NCBI GenBank assembly: GCA_937901225.1 | Contig: CALCGX010000124.1 | Location: 1-21,778 of the forward strand | Direction of reading: 5' to 3' | Length of the DNA stretch: 21,778 nucleotides | Origin: an uncultured Bacteroidales bacterium | Lineage (GTDB): Bacteria; Bacteroidota; Bacteroidia; Bacteroidales; Paludibacteraceae | Position numbers and translations under genes: made by a program | Part shown: piece after piece, positions 6,802-14,108 of the stretch | Position numbering within the stretch: the first letter of the stretch is position 1 | How the letters are laid out: each line of letters starts with the position of its first letter | The notes under the pieces: model-generated | Databases searched by the model: none | Told to the model about the DNA's origin: nothing | The model's input: the letters and a program-made list of their open reading frames with translations, nothing else

Positions 6802-9576
6802 TTAGAAAGCCAATTTCAAACGCAAGTTGAATGTACGACCATATGAATAGAAGAAGTGGATATTATCCATATTAGCTTCTCCACCTGTAGAGGAAATGGA
6901 AGATGGGTTCCAAGCTTTCTCTATATAATATTGGTCAAGCAAGTTGTTGATGTTACCAGAGATAGTAGCATTGCACTTACCAATCTCAAAGTGATAGCTT
7001 GCGCGTAAATCCAGTGCTCCACCTACTGGCAAAATCAGAGGTTCGATTACAGACATTGATTTACCTACGTTAAGGTTGCTACCATTGAAGCTATAGTAGG
7101 TATAGTTGCGTGCTTGCAACGTATATTCACCACCTATACGGAATCCTTTGAATGGTTTGAACATAATTCCCACATTGGCTGTAGTTTGTGCAGAACCACC
7201 CACGTGAATACCTTTCATATTAACCATAGCCCAAGCATGGTCTTCTGCTCCAATAGCAGATGCAGGAGTACTCGTTACACCATTTTGCTTCTCGTTGAAA
7301 GCCAAAGGAGTGCCTTTTTCATCAAACATATATCCTTTGACGCTATCACTATCCCATGTCCAATCACCCCATGAGAACATCGCACTCAATTCTAACCATT
7401 TGGTTGGGCGTGCTTTAAATTCCACTTCAACACCCATGTGACGTGCATTTACGCCAGTCATATTCATGAAATAATCTTCTTGTTGATCAGTTGTACCAGT
7501 CTTGGTCATGGCTTTATCCATCCATTCGGTGAAATAGCCATTAACCATCACATTGATGATTTCGTTGTGGAAACCATAGCCAATTTCAGCACTAGCGACT
7601 TGCTCGTTTTTAGCATTGATATTCAGCACATTGCTCGTATTAGATGACATAAACGCGCCATATGAGAATTTAGGAGCACGTGAGATATAACCAACATTCA
7701 CGAAGACGTTGTTCCAGTTGTTGATATTATAGTTGAAACCTGTCTTGATGGTACCACCAGCAAAACTAACCAATGCAGACTCGTTATTTGTCTCATCATA
7801 GTAGAAGTGGTCAATACGTTTGTAGCTTGTACAGTTCAACGAACCACTCAAAAAGGCAGCCCAATTACCTTTGTTGTATTCGGCTTGAGCGAAAACACCT
7901 TCTTGCATTACACGACCTTCATAATCACGATAAACGACATCTCCGATACCCAGTTTCTCATTTCTCCAATTCACGTCATTGGCGTGGTAATTGTATTTAG
8001 GATCCACACTGGTAGTACGAGTAGCGTCAATAAAATACTCGCCACCCATTAAATCAGAAATAACAGCTTGGTGAATACCATTATAATAACGTACATCTAC
8101 ACCAGCGTAGAAATCAATACAATCCTTGAAGTTGGTAGAATACGTACTAACCAAACCTACCCAGTTGTGATAGTTGCGGTTTTCTGCGATAATCAATTGC
8201 GAACCAGTATAACTATCTGCATTGTATCGTGGATCATTTTTGTCTGTTACCAAAGCATTCTCAGACATCACTTTGCCATAGTCAAAGGTACCATTTTCGC
8301 GGCGGAAAGTAGTGGTCAATGCACCATTGTATGCACCGCGAGTAAGATCGGTATATGCATAGCTGGAGTTGACACCAGGCTCCGCAGTATTACCAAAACC
8401 ACGACCTATACTCACATATGCTACAGAAGATAAACTTGATTTATGGTCAATTTGCCATACGTGGTTCAATGAGATTTGTGGTTTGTGATATTGGTTGTAA
8501 TCTGAGCCTGACTTTTGATTACCAAAATCATCATAACCATAAGTGGCATTATAGCGTGAGAAGTGCATACCATTGTTCATATACTTCTTCACCTCTTGCC
8601 AACCAGCCATGGTCAAACTACCAGAGCGTTGCCAGTGCTGTTGTGGAGCACCAAACACGGTAAAGGATAACTGGTGGTTCTCACCGATACGTTTTGAGAT
8701 ATTCGCAAAATAGTTGTATCCCGTAAAGCCTGTACCTTGAATGTAACCATCGCCCCATGTACGAGATCCCAAGAGCGTGATTGCCCAACCATTGGACATC
8801 AAACCAGTAGAAACAGAGAACGCAATTTTGTTGTATCCATCATTACCCATACCGTATGACATAAAGCCACCACGCTTAGCATCAATACCTTTTGTCACGA
8901 TATTGATCGTACCACCCACAGAAGGTGCACTCACTTTGCTTGCTCCCAATCCGCGTTGTGTTTGCATGATGCTGGTCACATCACTCAATCCTTGCCAGTT
9001 AGACCAATACACCGTACCATTTTCCATATCGTTCATTGGAATACCATTGACCATGACGGCTACGTTTTCAGAAGCAAAACCACGCATATAAATCTCGGAG
9101 TCGCCCCAACCACCACCTTGTTTGTTGGCGTGTACACCAGGGGTATTCTTCAATACCTCTGGAAACTCTTGTCCACCAAGGCGTTCTTCAATTTCGAGTG
9201 CAGCTACTTGACTCACAGCGACAGGTGTTTTGCGTTGAATTGCCATTTGTCCGACAACAGTAACATCCTCGAGACCAACTACTTCAGCCACCAACTCAAT
9301 CGTACCCAAATTGGTCTTTTTGCCTACTTTAATCTCTTGCGTAGTGTAACCCACATAAGATAATTGCAGTACTGCATTGGTTGAAACGGATAGAGAGAAG
9401 TTACCATCAAAATCGGTGACTACACCATTAGAAGTACCTTTCTCTATGATAGAAACACCTATCAGCGGTTCGCTATTCTCAGCATCAATAACAGTACCGC
9501 TTACTGATGTTTGCGCAAAAGTAGCCAATGAGACTACTGCGCTCAAACAGAAGATAAAGATTTTTTTCATATACAT
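6802..9576 (-). CDS. TonB-dependent outer-membrane receptor
   Basis: 924 residues if started at the ATG 16 bases after the esterase stop; a second ATG two codons on (9570) is equally possible. After a signal peptide ending ATFAQ comes a carboxypeptidase-regulatory-like beta domain (SVSGTVIDAENSEPLIGV to about residue 95), a TonB-box-like stretch (EDVTVVGQ), a plug domain (EVLKNTPGVHANKQGGG, IYMRGFASENVAVMVNG, VGGTINIVTKG), then a 22-strand type barrel ending in a terminal Phe (RLKLAF), as expected for insertion by the BAM machinery. The family imports bulky ligands using energy from TonB-ExbBD. The N-terminal extension is SusC-like, but there is no SusD gene beside it. The substrate cannot be told from sequence; the neighbouring esterase suggests an acylated or ester-linked ligand. 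Confidence 0.95.
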   Translation of the reverse strand: MYMKKIFIFCLSAVVSLATFAQTSVSGTVIDAENSEPLIGVSIIEKGTSNGVVTDFDGNFSLSVSTNAVLQLSYVGYTTQEIKVGKKTNLGTIELVAEVVGLEDVTVVGQMAIQRKTPVAVSQVAALEIEERLGGQEFPEVLKNTPGVHANKQGGGWGDSEIYMRGFASENVAVMVNGIPMNDMENGTVYWSNWQGLSDVTSIMQTQRGLGASKVSAPSVGGTINIVTKGIDAKRGGFMSYGMGNDGYNKIAFSVSTGLMSNGWAITLLGSRTWGDGYIQGTGFTGYNYFANISKRIGENHQLSFTVFGAPQQHWQRSGSLTMAGWQEVKKYMNNGMHFSRYNATYGYDDFGNQKSGSDYNQYHKPQISLNHVWQIDHKSSLSSVAYVSIGRGFGNTAEPGVNSSYAYTDLTRGAYNGALTTTFRRENGTFDYGKVMSENALVTDKNDPRYNADSYTGSQLIIAENRNYHNWVGLVSTYSTNFKDCIDFYAGVDVRYYNGIHQAVISDLMGGEYFIDATRTTSVDPKYNYHANDVNWRNEKLGIGDVVYRDYEGRVMQEGVFAQAEYNKGNWAAFLSGSLNCTSYKRIDHFYYDETNNESALVSFAGGTIKTGFNYNINNWNNVFVNVGYISRAPKFSYGAFMSSNTSNVLNINAKNEQVASAEIGYGFHNEIINVMVNGYFTEWMDKAMTKTGTTDQQEDYFMNMTGVNARHMGVEVEFKARPTKWLELSAMFSWGDWTWDSDSVKGYMFDEKGTPLAFNEKQNGVTSTPASAIGAEDHAWAMVNMKGIHVGGSAQTTANVGIMFKPFKGFRIGGEYTLQARNYTYYSFNGSNLNVGKSMSVIEPLILPVGGALDLRASYHFEIGKCNATISGNINNLLDQYYIEKAWNPSSISSTGGEANMDNIHFFYSYGRTFNLRLKLAF

Positions 9577-9592
9577 TAAATTAAACTATTTT

Positions 9593-10798
9593 TCAATATC
9601 CCTTAATGAAATCCACGAAACGCTCCCAAAGCGATTTCTTGCGAACAATATTGTACGAAGGAGTGAGGTCATAATTCACATCGGTATCGTCCAACGCTTC
9701 TTTGATTTTCACCTCCAGCAAATCGGCATACGCGCGGAAGCCATAATCGGTCAGGTGCACGCCATCTACTGTACCCTCCATCTCTGGACCTACTTGACCA
9801 TCGTGAGTCATATAATACAAGCCCTTGGGGTTCTCCGCCAAGTGTTGCTCATAGCCACGGCGGAAACACTCATTCTTCTGTGGCAAATACTCCGCATGGA
9901 AGCTATTATGACGAGTGTAAGGATACATAATACCCTCGACCATAATGATTGGCACTTCAGGACGAAGGGTGCGCAGAATCTTAATAAAATCATAAGTAGC
10001 TGTATCACAGCGGTCTTTGGTGCAGTTAGGCACTGGATCAATCACATAGCAGATTGCATCTTCGATATCTGCCAGCGCTTCAGCGATGTAGAAATCCATG
10101 CGTGCGTTGCCTGAAGTAGAGAGATTGACACACTCGAGGTTATATTCACGTTGGATCATCGCACTTGGTACCATACCTACACGTGAAGCACAACCGCCTT
10201 GCTGAATACTAGTACCATAGATAACAATCTTACCCATCTTGCGAGGATTCTCTACGCGTGGCATGGTGAGCTCGGCAGTAGAATCCACACCGATTTGCAG
10301 CCAGTTGATACCATCATAGAGTGGCAAATAAATCATATATTCGTGCATCTCGCCATCCAAGTTCTCCACATAGAGTTTGGATTGGACAGAGTCTGCTTTG
10401 AAGTTCTTCTCTTGTGGACGAGCGGTATTGACATGCTCCCAAACATTACGCTCCTCGTTGAGGTAATAGAGGTCGGTGCCTTTGATACCGGTCATCGCCA
10501 TATGTTGCATATGGAAATTGTTTTTCAGGTTGTATTGTGCTGCTATACGTTTGCTATTGGTAGCGAAACGCACTGCAATACCAGAAGAGTGGTTGTAAAG
10601 CCATTGTTGCTCCTCGCGGCAGCTATCCATATACTGCTGAGGAAGGCGTGTGTAAGGTTCGGTGGTATTATCCCAGCCTTTGTTGATGATTTGAAACTTA
10701 GTTGCATCTTCATAACGGAAGCCAGATAATGGGTCCGCTGATACAGCCAATGTTGCGGATAGTGCAAGTAGCAACATCCAAATGCTCAAGTGCTTCAT
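9593..10798 (-). CDS. Secreted SGNH/GDSL-type esterase (GxDLY family)
   Basis: 401 residues from the Met that begins a good signal peptide (MKHLSIWMLLLAL, cleavage near VSADPL). The open frame extends 22 codons upstream through palindromic leader DNA, and I reject that start. An N-terminal beta domain contains GTDLY (107-111), the signature that names the GxDLY domain. The hydrolase domain follows, with nucleophile Ser197 in IVIYGTSIQQGG, a block-III-like STSGNARMD, and the Asp/His pair in DGVHLTDYG (Asp345, His348). Such enzymes hydrolyse ester bonds, often removing acetyl groups from sugars; the substrate is not known here. It is the first gene of the operon, 16 bases before the TonB-dependent receptor, which suggests that it trims the ligand before uptake. 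Family assignment is strong; role in uptake is inferred. Confidence 0.9.
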   Translation of the reverse strand: MKHLSIWMLLLALSATLAVSADPLSGFRYEDATKFQIINKGWDNTTEPYTRLPQQYMDSCREEQQWLYNHSSGIAVRFATNSKRIAAQYNLKNNFHMQHMAMTGIKGTDLYYLNEERNVWEHVNTARPQEKNFKADSVQSKLYVENLDGEMHEYMIYLPLYDGINWLQIGVDSTAELTMPRVENPRKMGKIVIYGTSIQQGGCASRVGMVPSAMIQREYNLECVNLSTSGNARMDFYIAEALADIEDAICYVIDPVPNCTKDRCDTATYDFIKILRTLRPEVPIIMVEGIMYPYTRHNSFHAEYLPQKNECFRRGYEQHLAENPKGLYYMTHDGQVGPEMEGTVDGVHLTDYGFRAYADLLEVKIKEALDDTDVNYDLTPSYNIVRKKSLWERFVDFIKGY

Positions 10799-10829
10799 AA
10801 AGTTACAGTGTTTTGATTTTACATCCCAC

Positions 10830-10867
10830 CATGCGTATATACGCGCGTATGCGCCTACGCACACATA
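10830..10867. promoter_or_regulatory. Alternating purine-pyrimidine palindromic tract in esterase leader
   Basis: Bases 10830-10854 alternate purine and pyrimidine without a break for 25 bases, and 10856-10867 alternate for 12 more. Nested palindromes sit inside: GCGTATATACGC (10833-10844), ATACGCGCGTAT (10839-10850), and a GCGTA/TACGC hairpin (10845-10860). It lies 30-70 bases upstream of the esterase ATG. A poor promoter-like pair is found just upstream on the minus strand (TTTG 10903-10906, TACTTTCC 10877-10884), so the tract could be in the 5' leader RNA or an operator. Confidence 0.5.
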
Positions 10868-10909
10868 AATAAATAAGGAAAGTATTATTTCCCCTCATTT
10901 TACAAAGTG

Positions 10910-10947
10910 AATAAGGTGTCTTGCCATTACGGCAGGGACACCTTATT
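10910..10947 (-). terminator. Terminator hairpin after rplT
   Basis: A perfect 11-base-pair stem (10910-10920 with 10937-10947) with an inner TGCC/GGCA stem (10922-10925 with 10931-10934). It follows the rplT stop and precedes the esterase operon. The T-run after the stem on the minus strand is short, so termination may be partial, leaving possible read-through into the esterase operon. Confidence 0.75.
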
Positions 10948-10966
10948 TACTGTTGTTCACATCTAA

Positions 10967-11320
10967 TTAGATAGACTTCTTAGCTTGCTCAACGATAGCT
11001 TTGAACGCTGCTGGTTGGTTCATCGCCAAGTCTGCGAGGACTTTGCGGTTGATTTCGATACCAGCTTTCTTCAATGCACCCATCAATTGGCTGTAGCTGA
11101 GACCCTCCAAACGCGCAGCAGCGTTGATACGTTGGATCCAGAGAGCACGGAAGGTGCGTTTTTTGTTCTTACGATCGCGATAAGCGTACTGGAGACCTTT
11201 CTCCCAAGTGTTTTTGGCAACTGTCCAAACGTTTGCACGGCCACCAAAATTGCCTCGTGTGAGGCTCAAAATCTTCTTACGACGGTTGCGTGAAGCAACG
11301 TGATTGACTGATCTTGGCAT
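10967..11320 (-). CDS. rplT: 50S ribosomal protein L20
   Basis: 117 residues, normal for L20. It is very basic at the N-terminus (MPRSVNHVASRNRRKKIL) and has the conserved RDRKNKKRTFRALWIQRINAA and GLSYSQLMGALKKAGIEINRKVLADLA stretches. L20 binds 23S rRNA early in 50S assembly and, in other bacteria, also represses its own operon by binding the messenger. It comes 34 bases after rpmI and ends the infC-rpmI-rplT transcript at the hairpin 10910-10947. Confidence 0.97.
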   Translation of the reverse strand: MPRSVNHVASRNRRKKILSLTRGNFGGRANVWTVAKNTWEKGLQYAYRDRKNKKRTFRALWIQRINAAARLEGLSYSQLMGALKKAGIEINRKVLADLAMNQPAAFKAIVEQAKKSI

Positions 11321-11354
11321 AGTTTTACTAGTTTAAAAATTTGGTGGTTAATAA

Positions 11355-11552
11355 TTAACGGAGAACCAACATTTCGCGAACAGAGCGCAAGTTTGTTGAA
11401 TCTACCAATGCAACGTGAGTCAAGTTGCGTTTTTGTTTTTTAGTCTTCTTTGTCAGAATGTGACTCTTGTAAGCGTGTTTACGCTTGATTTTGCCCGTTC
11501 CGGTAAGAGCGAATCTTTTTTTAGCACCGGAATTAGTCTTTACCTTTGGCAT
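11355..11552 (-). CDS. rpmI: 50S ribosomal protein L35
   Basis: 65 residues with the typical L35 start MPKVKTNSGAKKRFALTGTG, a Lys-rich centre (KKTKKQKRNL) and end SVREMLVLR. It is a structural protein of the large subunit. No Shine-Dalgarno sequence is seen ahead of it. The 106-base gap from infC carries a heptamer repeat and a small hairpin; elsewhere (E. coli) the infC-rpmI region is where L20 acts on translation of rpmI, but equivalent control is not demonstrated here. Confidence 0.97.
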   Translation of the reverse strand: MPKVKTNSGAKKRFALTGTGKIKRKHAYKSHILTKKTKKQKRNLTHVALVDSTNLRSVREMLVLR

Positions 11553-11625
11553 TTTGTTAATAATTTAAATTGTTAATATTGATTTTAAGTCTCAGGCAGC
11601 CATTGGTGGCCCTACGACTGTAATA

Positions 11626-11656
11626 GTTGACAGTTGACAATTGACAGTTGACAGTT
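11626..11656. repeat. GTTGACA heptamer tandem repeat in infC-rpmI gap
   Basis: Four 7-base units on the + strand (GTTGACA, GTTGACA, ATTGACA, GTTGACA) plus a partial GTT, lying directly after the infC stop codon. A small hairpin (GCCA-CCAA-TGGC on the minus strand) is just beyond at about 11599-11610. Period and style match the heptamer arrays at ligA. Confidence 0.85.
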
Positions 11657-11658
11657 AA

Positions 11659-12216
11659 TCACTTTTTTGGAGCGATGTTGACGATCATGCGTTTGCCCTC
11701 GAGCTTTGGCATAGCCTCCACTTTGCCATACTCCTCCAGGTCGTTCGCAAAGCGCGCTAAAAGCAACTCACCTTGATCTTTAAAGAGGATACTACGTCCG
11801 CGGAAGAACACATACGCCTTCACCTTGTTGCCGTCTTTCAAGAACTCTTGCGCATGCTTAAGCTTAAAGTTGTAATCATGCTCATCGGTTTGTGGTCCGA
11901 AACGAATCTCTTTGATAACCACTTTTGCAGAGTTGGCCTTGATCTCTTTCTCTTTGCGTTTCTTTTGATAGAGGAATTTCTGATAATCCAAAATACGGCA
12001 CACAGGTGGCACAGCATTGGCTGAGATTTCTACTAAGTCCAAGTTCATGTCATCCGCCATGCGCATTGCTGCTTCATACGAATACACACCTTGCTCTACA
12101 TTATCGCCAACAAGGCGAACTTCTTTCACGCCACGAATTGCATCATTGATGCGGTTGGGCATTTCTTTTTCTACGCGGCCACGACGTTGCTGTGGACCTT
12201 TTTGTGGATTTGCTAT
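11659..12216 (-). CDS. infC: Translation initiation factor IF-3, probable AUA start
   Basis: IF-3 binds the 30S subunit, prevents premature 50S joining and rejects non-standard start codons. The core is clear: NRINDAIRGVKEVRLVG, LDLVEISANAVPPVCRILDY, KEIRFGPQTDEHDYNFKLKH, KVKAYVFFRGRSI and LEGKRMIVNIAPKK. The first ATG (12162) has no ribosome binding site and lies 62 bases from the only good one, a perfect AGGAGG at 12225-12230. An in-frame ATA at 12214-12216 sits 8 bases after that site, and no ATG, GTG or TTG lies between it and 12162; an in-frame TAG at 12229-12231 closes the frame upstream. This gives 185 residues beginning IANPQKGPQQRRG (initiator read as Met). E. coli infC uses AUU for self-control, so a rare start here fits the same logic. 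Gene identity is certain; start at ATA is likely. Confidence 0.93.
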   Translation of the reverse strand: MANPQKGPQQRRGRVEKEMPNRINDAIRGVKEVRLVGDNVEQGVYSYEAAMRMADDMNLDLVEISANAVPPVCRILDYQKFLYQKKRKEKEIKANSAKVVIKEIRFGPQTDEHDYNFKLKHAQEFLKDGNKVKAYVFFRGRSILFKDQGELLLARFANDLEEYGKVEAMPKLEGKRMIVNIAPKK

Positions 12217-12224
12217 AGTTTTAT

Positions 12225-12230
12225 CCTCCT
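12225..12230 (-). promoter_or_regulatory. Perfect Shine-Dalgarno sequence of infC
   Basis: AGGAGG on the minus strand, eight bases before the proposed ATA start. I see no comparable site ahead of the other genes in the window, which makes it informative for choosing the infC start. Confidence 0.85.
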
Positions 12231-12258
12231 AAATTAATTAATAAAAACGCGTTTTTGA

Positions 12259-12283
12259 TTGCGACACGAACACACGTTCGCAA
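12259..12283 (-). promoter_or_regulatory. Possible hairpin in infC leader RNA
   Basis: In the short leader between the predicted infC promoter and its Shine-Dalgarno site, TTGCG pairs with CGCAA (12279-12283 with 12259-12263), and an inner CGAAC/GTTCG pair (12267-12271 with 12276-12280) is a competing or nested choice. A 14-base palindrome AAAAACGCGTTTTT follows at 12243-12256. It could be a control structure; only the pairing is seen. Confidence 0.4.
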
Positions 12284-12292
12284 TTCAGCGTG

Positions 12293-12323
12293 CAAAGGTA
12301 CTACATTTTTCTCAATCCACAAA
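12293..12323 (-). promoter_or_regulatory. Promoter of infC-rpmI-rplT operon
   Basis: Bacteroidota-type promoter on the minus strand: -33 box TTTG at 12320-12323, 19 bases, -7 box TACCTTTG at 12293-12300. Predicted start about 12287, giving a leader of roughly 70 bases before the infC ATA codon. Confidence 0.8.
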
Positions 12324-12400
12324 ATATTTTTAATAAAAAATATGATTTTCATACTTTTTGCGCCTTTCTCATGTAAAATTCTCTTTTTTTTGTACATATT

Positions 12401-12432
12401 TTTGTGTATATGACAAAGATTTTGTAATTTTG
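12401..12432 (+). promoter_or_regulatory. Promoter of OB-module lipoprotein gene
   Basis: -33 box TTTG (12401-12404), 20 bases, -7 box TAATTTTG (12425-12432), matching the Bacteroidota TTTG/TAnnTTTG pattern. The expected start site is about 50 bases before the ATG at 12490. It is divergent from the infC promoter in the same 273-base gap. Confidence 0.8.
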
Positions 12433-12489
12433 CAGGCTGAAATTGAGTAAGTATGCAATTTTGTAGAATAATACTAATCAAACAATAGA

Positions 12490-13992
12490 ATGAAAACCAA
12501 CAAACATTTTTCAACATTCATTTTCACCGCTGCGTTGTTGATATTCACAGCATGTGAAATGGCAATTCCACCATTTATTGGTCCAACCGACCGTCCTGAT
12601 AACGGAGAGACACCAGTTGTTCCACCAGTAGAAGCTCCTGATACCATCGGTTGGAATGTTCCTGCTGACGCGATTACTGTATCAGAGGCACGTGACATCT
12701 GTGCAGCATTAGTGAGTGGTGCAACAACAGGTACTAAATACTATGTTATGGGCTATGTAAAGAAACTCCACAGCAAGCACGCTGATGGCGTATCTGGATA
12801 TGGCAATGCACAATTCTACATAGAAGATGTAAAAGGAGCTAACTCTAGCGACGACTTCATGGCATTCCAAGTATATGGACCTAACAGCAAAAAGCTTTCC
12901 GACCCTAATGCTGTGGCTGTTGGAGATTTTGTGGTAATTTATGGCGAATTAACCAACTACAGTGGTACATACGAGACCACTGGTAAAGGCGCTGCATATA
13001 TTTGGAAATCAACCAATCCATTGCTCAACGAGCAAGTCAAGCCAGAAGAGCCAGAAGTATTGGTTATTCCTGAAGAAGCGAAGGCTTGGAATATTCCAGC
13101 GGAAGCTATTGATGTAATGAAAGCACGTGAGATTTGCGCCGCATTGGCAGCAGGAGATAGCACCGACAAGCCATATTACGTAATGGGCTATGTAAAGAAA
13201 CTGCACGCAAACCACGCTTCTGGTGTTACAGGTTATGGTAATGCACAATTCTACATGGAGAATATAAAGGGCAAAAACTCTAACAACGACTTCATTGCCT
13301 TCCAAGTATTTGGTTTGAACGGTACTAAGATCAACGATCCTAACGCAGTTGCTGTGGGCGACTTCGTAGTTGTATATGGCAAATTAACCAACTTCATGGG
13401 CAATACCTACGAGACTCTAGGCAAAGGTAGCGCATATGTTTGGAAGAGCACCAACCCATTAATGGTTGAAACCAAACCAGAGCCAGTAGAAGTAGAATTG
13501 TTAAACCAAGATTTAACAACAGAGCCTAGTCTAAAAGCATTTAACATCGTTGATGTCTTAGGAGAGTCACAAACATGGAAAATACCTGTTATCACTACAG
13601 GCAAAAAGCCAACCAAAGCCAAATACACTCAGATGGATGGCAAAAATGCCGAGAATGAAGATTGGTTGGTAACTCCAGAATTAGATTTGACAGGTATGTC
13701 TGAGGCTACTTTGACATTTGAGTCCCAATTCACAACAGCAGTACCTGAAGAGTTCCAAAAGCAATACACCGTTTTGGTATCTTCGACAGGAGATATTGCT
13801 AAGGCTGAAGACTGGACTGAGTTACCAGTAATTCCTTACGATTCAACAGCTTTCACGGCAGCAACGGTTTCTTTACCTGCTGAAATGATTGGCAAGAAAT
13901 GCTATATTGCCTGGAAATACACATGCCAAGAGACAAGCCACGAATGGAGATTACGTAACGTCGTGGTAAAAGCAATGACGAAAGTTGATTAA
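12490..13992 (+). CDS. Lipoprotein with two duplicated OB-like modules and an anchor-J-like domain
   Basis: 500 residues. The signal peptide has a lipobox (IFTAC, Cys22), so it is anchored in the outer or inner membrane. A Pro-rich linker leads to two tandem modules (residues 55-179 and 200-325) that agree at about two thirds of positions by eye; both contain REICAAL/RDICAAL, KYYVMGY or PYYVMGY, YVKKLH, GYGNAQFY, DPNAVAVGDFVV and WKSTNPL. The pattern of strands (VMGYVKKL, AQFYIEDV, FQVYG, GDFVVIYGELT) looks like an OB fold, as in DUF6359-type Bacteroidota proteins (from memory). Residues about 340-498 resemble a choice-of-anchor-J domain (ENEDWLVTPELDL, WRLRNVVVKA). It is a single-gene transcript with its own promoter and terminator. 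It shares domain types with the minus-strand operon but not its location. Function unknown. Confidence 0.85.
   Translation: MKTNKHFSTFIFTAALLIFTACEMAIPPFIGPTDRPDNGETPVVPPVEAPDTIGWNVPADAITVSEARDICAALVSGATTGTKYYVMGYVKKLHSKHADGVSGYGNAQFYIEDVKGANSSDDFMAFQVYGPNSKKLSDPNAVAVGDFVVIYGELTNYSGTYETTGKGAAYIWKSTNPLLNEQVKPEEPEVLVIPEEAKAWNIPAEAIDVMKAREICAALAAGDSTDKPYYVMGYVKKLHANHASGVTGYGNAQFYMENIKGKNSNNDFIAFQVFGLNGTKINDPNAVAVGDFVVVYGKLTNFMGNTYETLGKGSAYVWKSTNPLMVETKPEPVEVELLNQDLTTEPSLKAFNIVDVLGESQTWKIPVITTGKKPTKAKYTQMDGKNAENEDWLVTPELDLTGMSEATLTFESQFTTAVPEEFQKQYTVLVSSTGDIAKAEDWTELPVIPYDSTAFTAATVSLPAEMIGKKCYIAWKYTCQETSHEWRLRNVVVKAMTKVD
12652..13464 (+). repeat. Tandem duplication of a 125-residue module
   Basis: Copy 1 is 12652-13026, copy 2 is 13087-13464, with a Pro/Glu-rich linker of about 20 codons. 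One residue is gained in copy 2 (an Asn after NFMG). Conserved blocks are almost unchanged while the surface-type positions differ, suggesting an old duplication kept under selection. Confidence 0.9.
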
Positions 13993-14014
13993 TTCGGATA
14001 TTTATCACTATGTT

Positions 14015-14048
14015 AAGAGAGTGTGTCGCAAAAACGATGCACTCTCTT
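14015..14048 (+). terminator. Rho-independent terminator after OB-module lipoprotein gene
   Basis: Stem AAGAGAGTG with CACTCTCTT (14015-14023 and 14040-14048), extended inward by five pairs including two G-U, loop CAAAAA, then a T-rich tail (TTCTTTTT). This is the first element of the 361-base gap 13993-14353. Confidence 0.88.
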
Positions 14049-14108
14049 TCTTTTTGACATGGAGATATTACGTCCAAAATAGCATCATTCTTCGGTAATA
14101 ACTCGGTT

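Noticed and set aside
4873..9576. Classical SusC/SusD polysaccharide utilisation pair
   Set aside because: The receptor has a SusC-like N-terminal domain, but the neighbour lipoprotein lacks SusD-type helical repeats and no glycoside hydrolases are in the operon.
3387..10729. Long plus-strand open frames opposite the minus-strand operon
   Set aside because: They mirror real genes, have no promoter or recognisable domains, and their translations are rich in His, Cys and Ile as expected for antisense frames.
10799..10864. 22-codon upstream extension of the esterase reading frame
   Set aside because: It is translated from the palindromic leader, would bury the signal peptide, and the Met at 10798 starts a normal signal sequence.
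10865..10966. Possible small RNA gene (6S-like Bacteroidales-1 RNA) downstream of rplT
   Set aside because: I recalled that such RNAs can be near L20 genes, but only about 100 bases are available and these hold a terminator hairpin and no matching promoter.
11626..11656. TTGACA boxes as sigma-70 type -35 elements
   Set aside because: Bacteroidota primary sigma factors use TTTG/TAnnTTTG; four boxes with 7-base period are better explained as a tandem repeat, and no -10 partner or gene is oriented to use them.
12221..12517. Minus-strand open frame across the divergent promoter gap
   Set aside because: It covers both promoters and the infC leader, and the translation has no family features.
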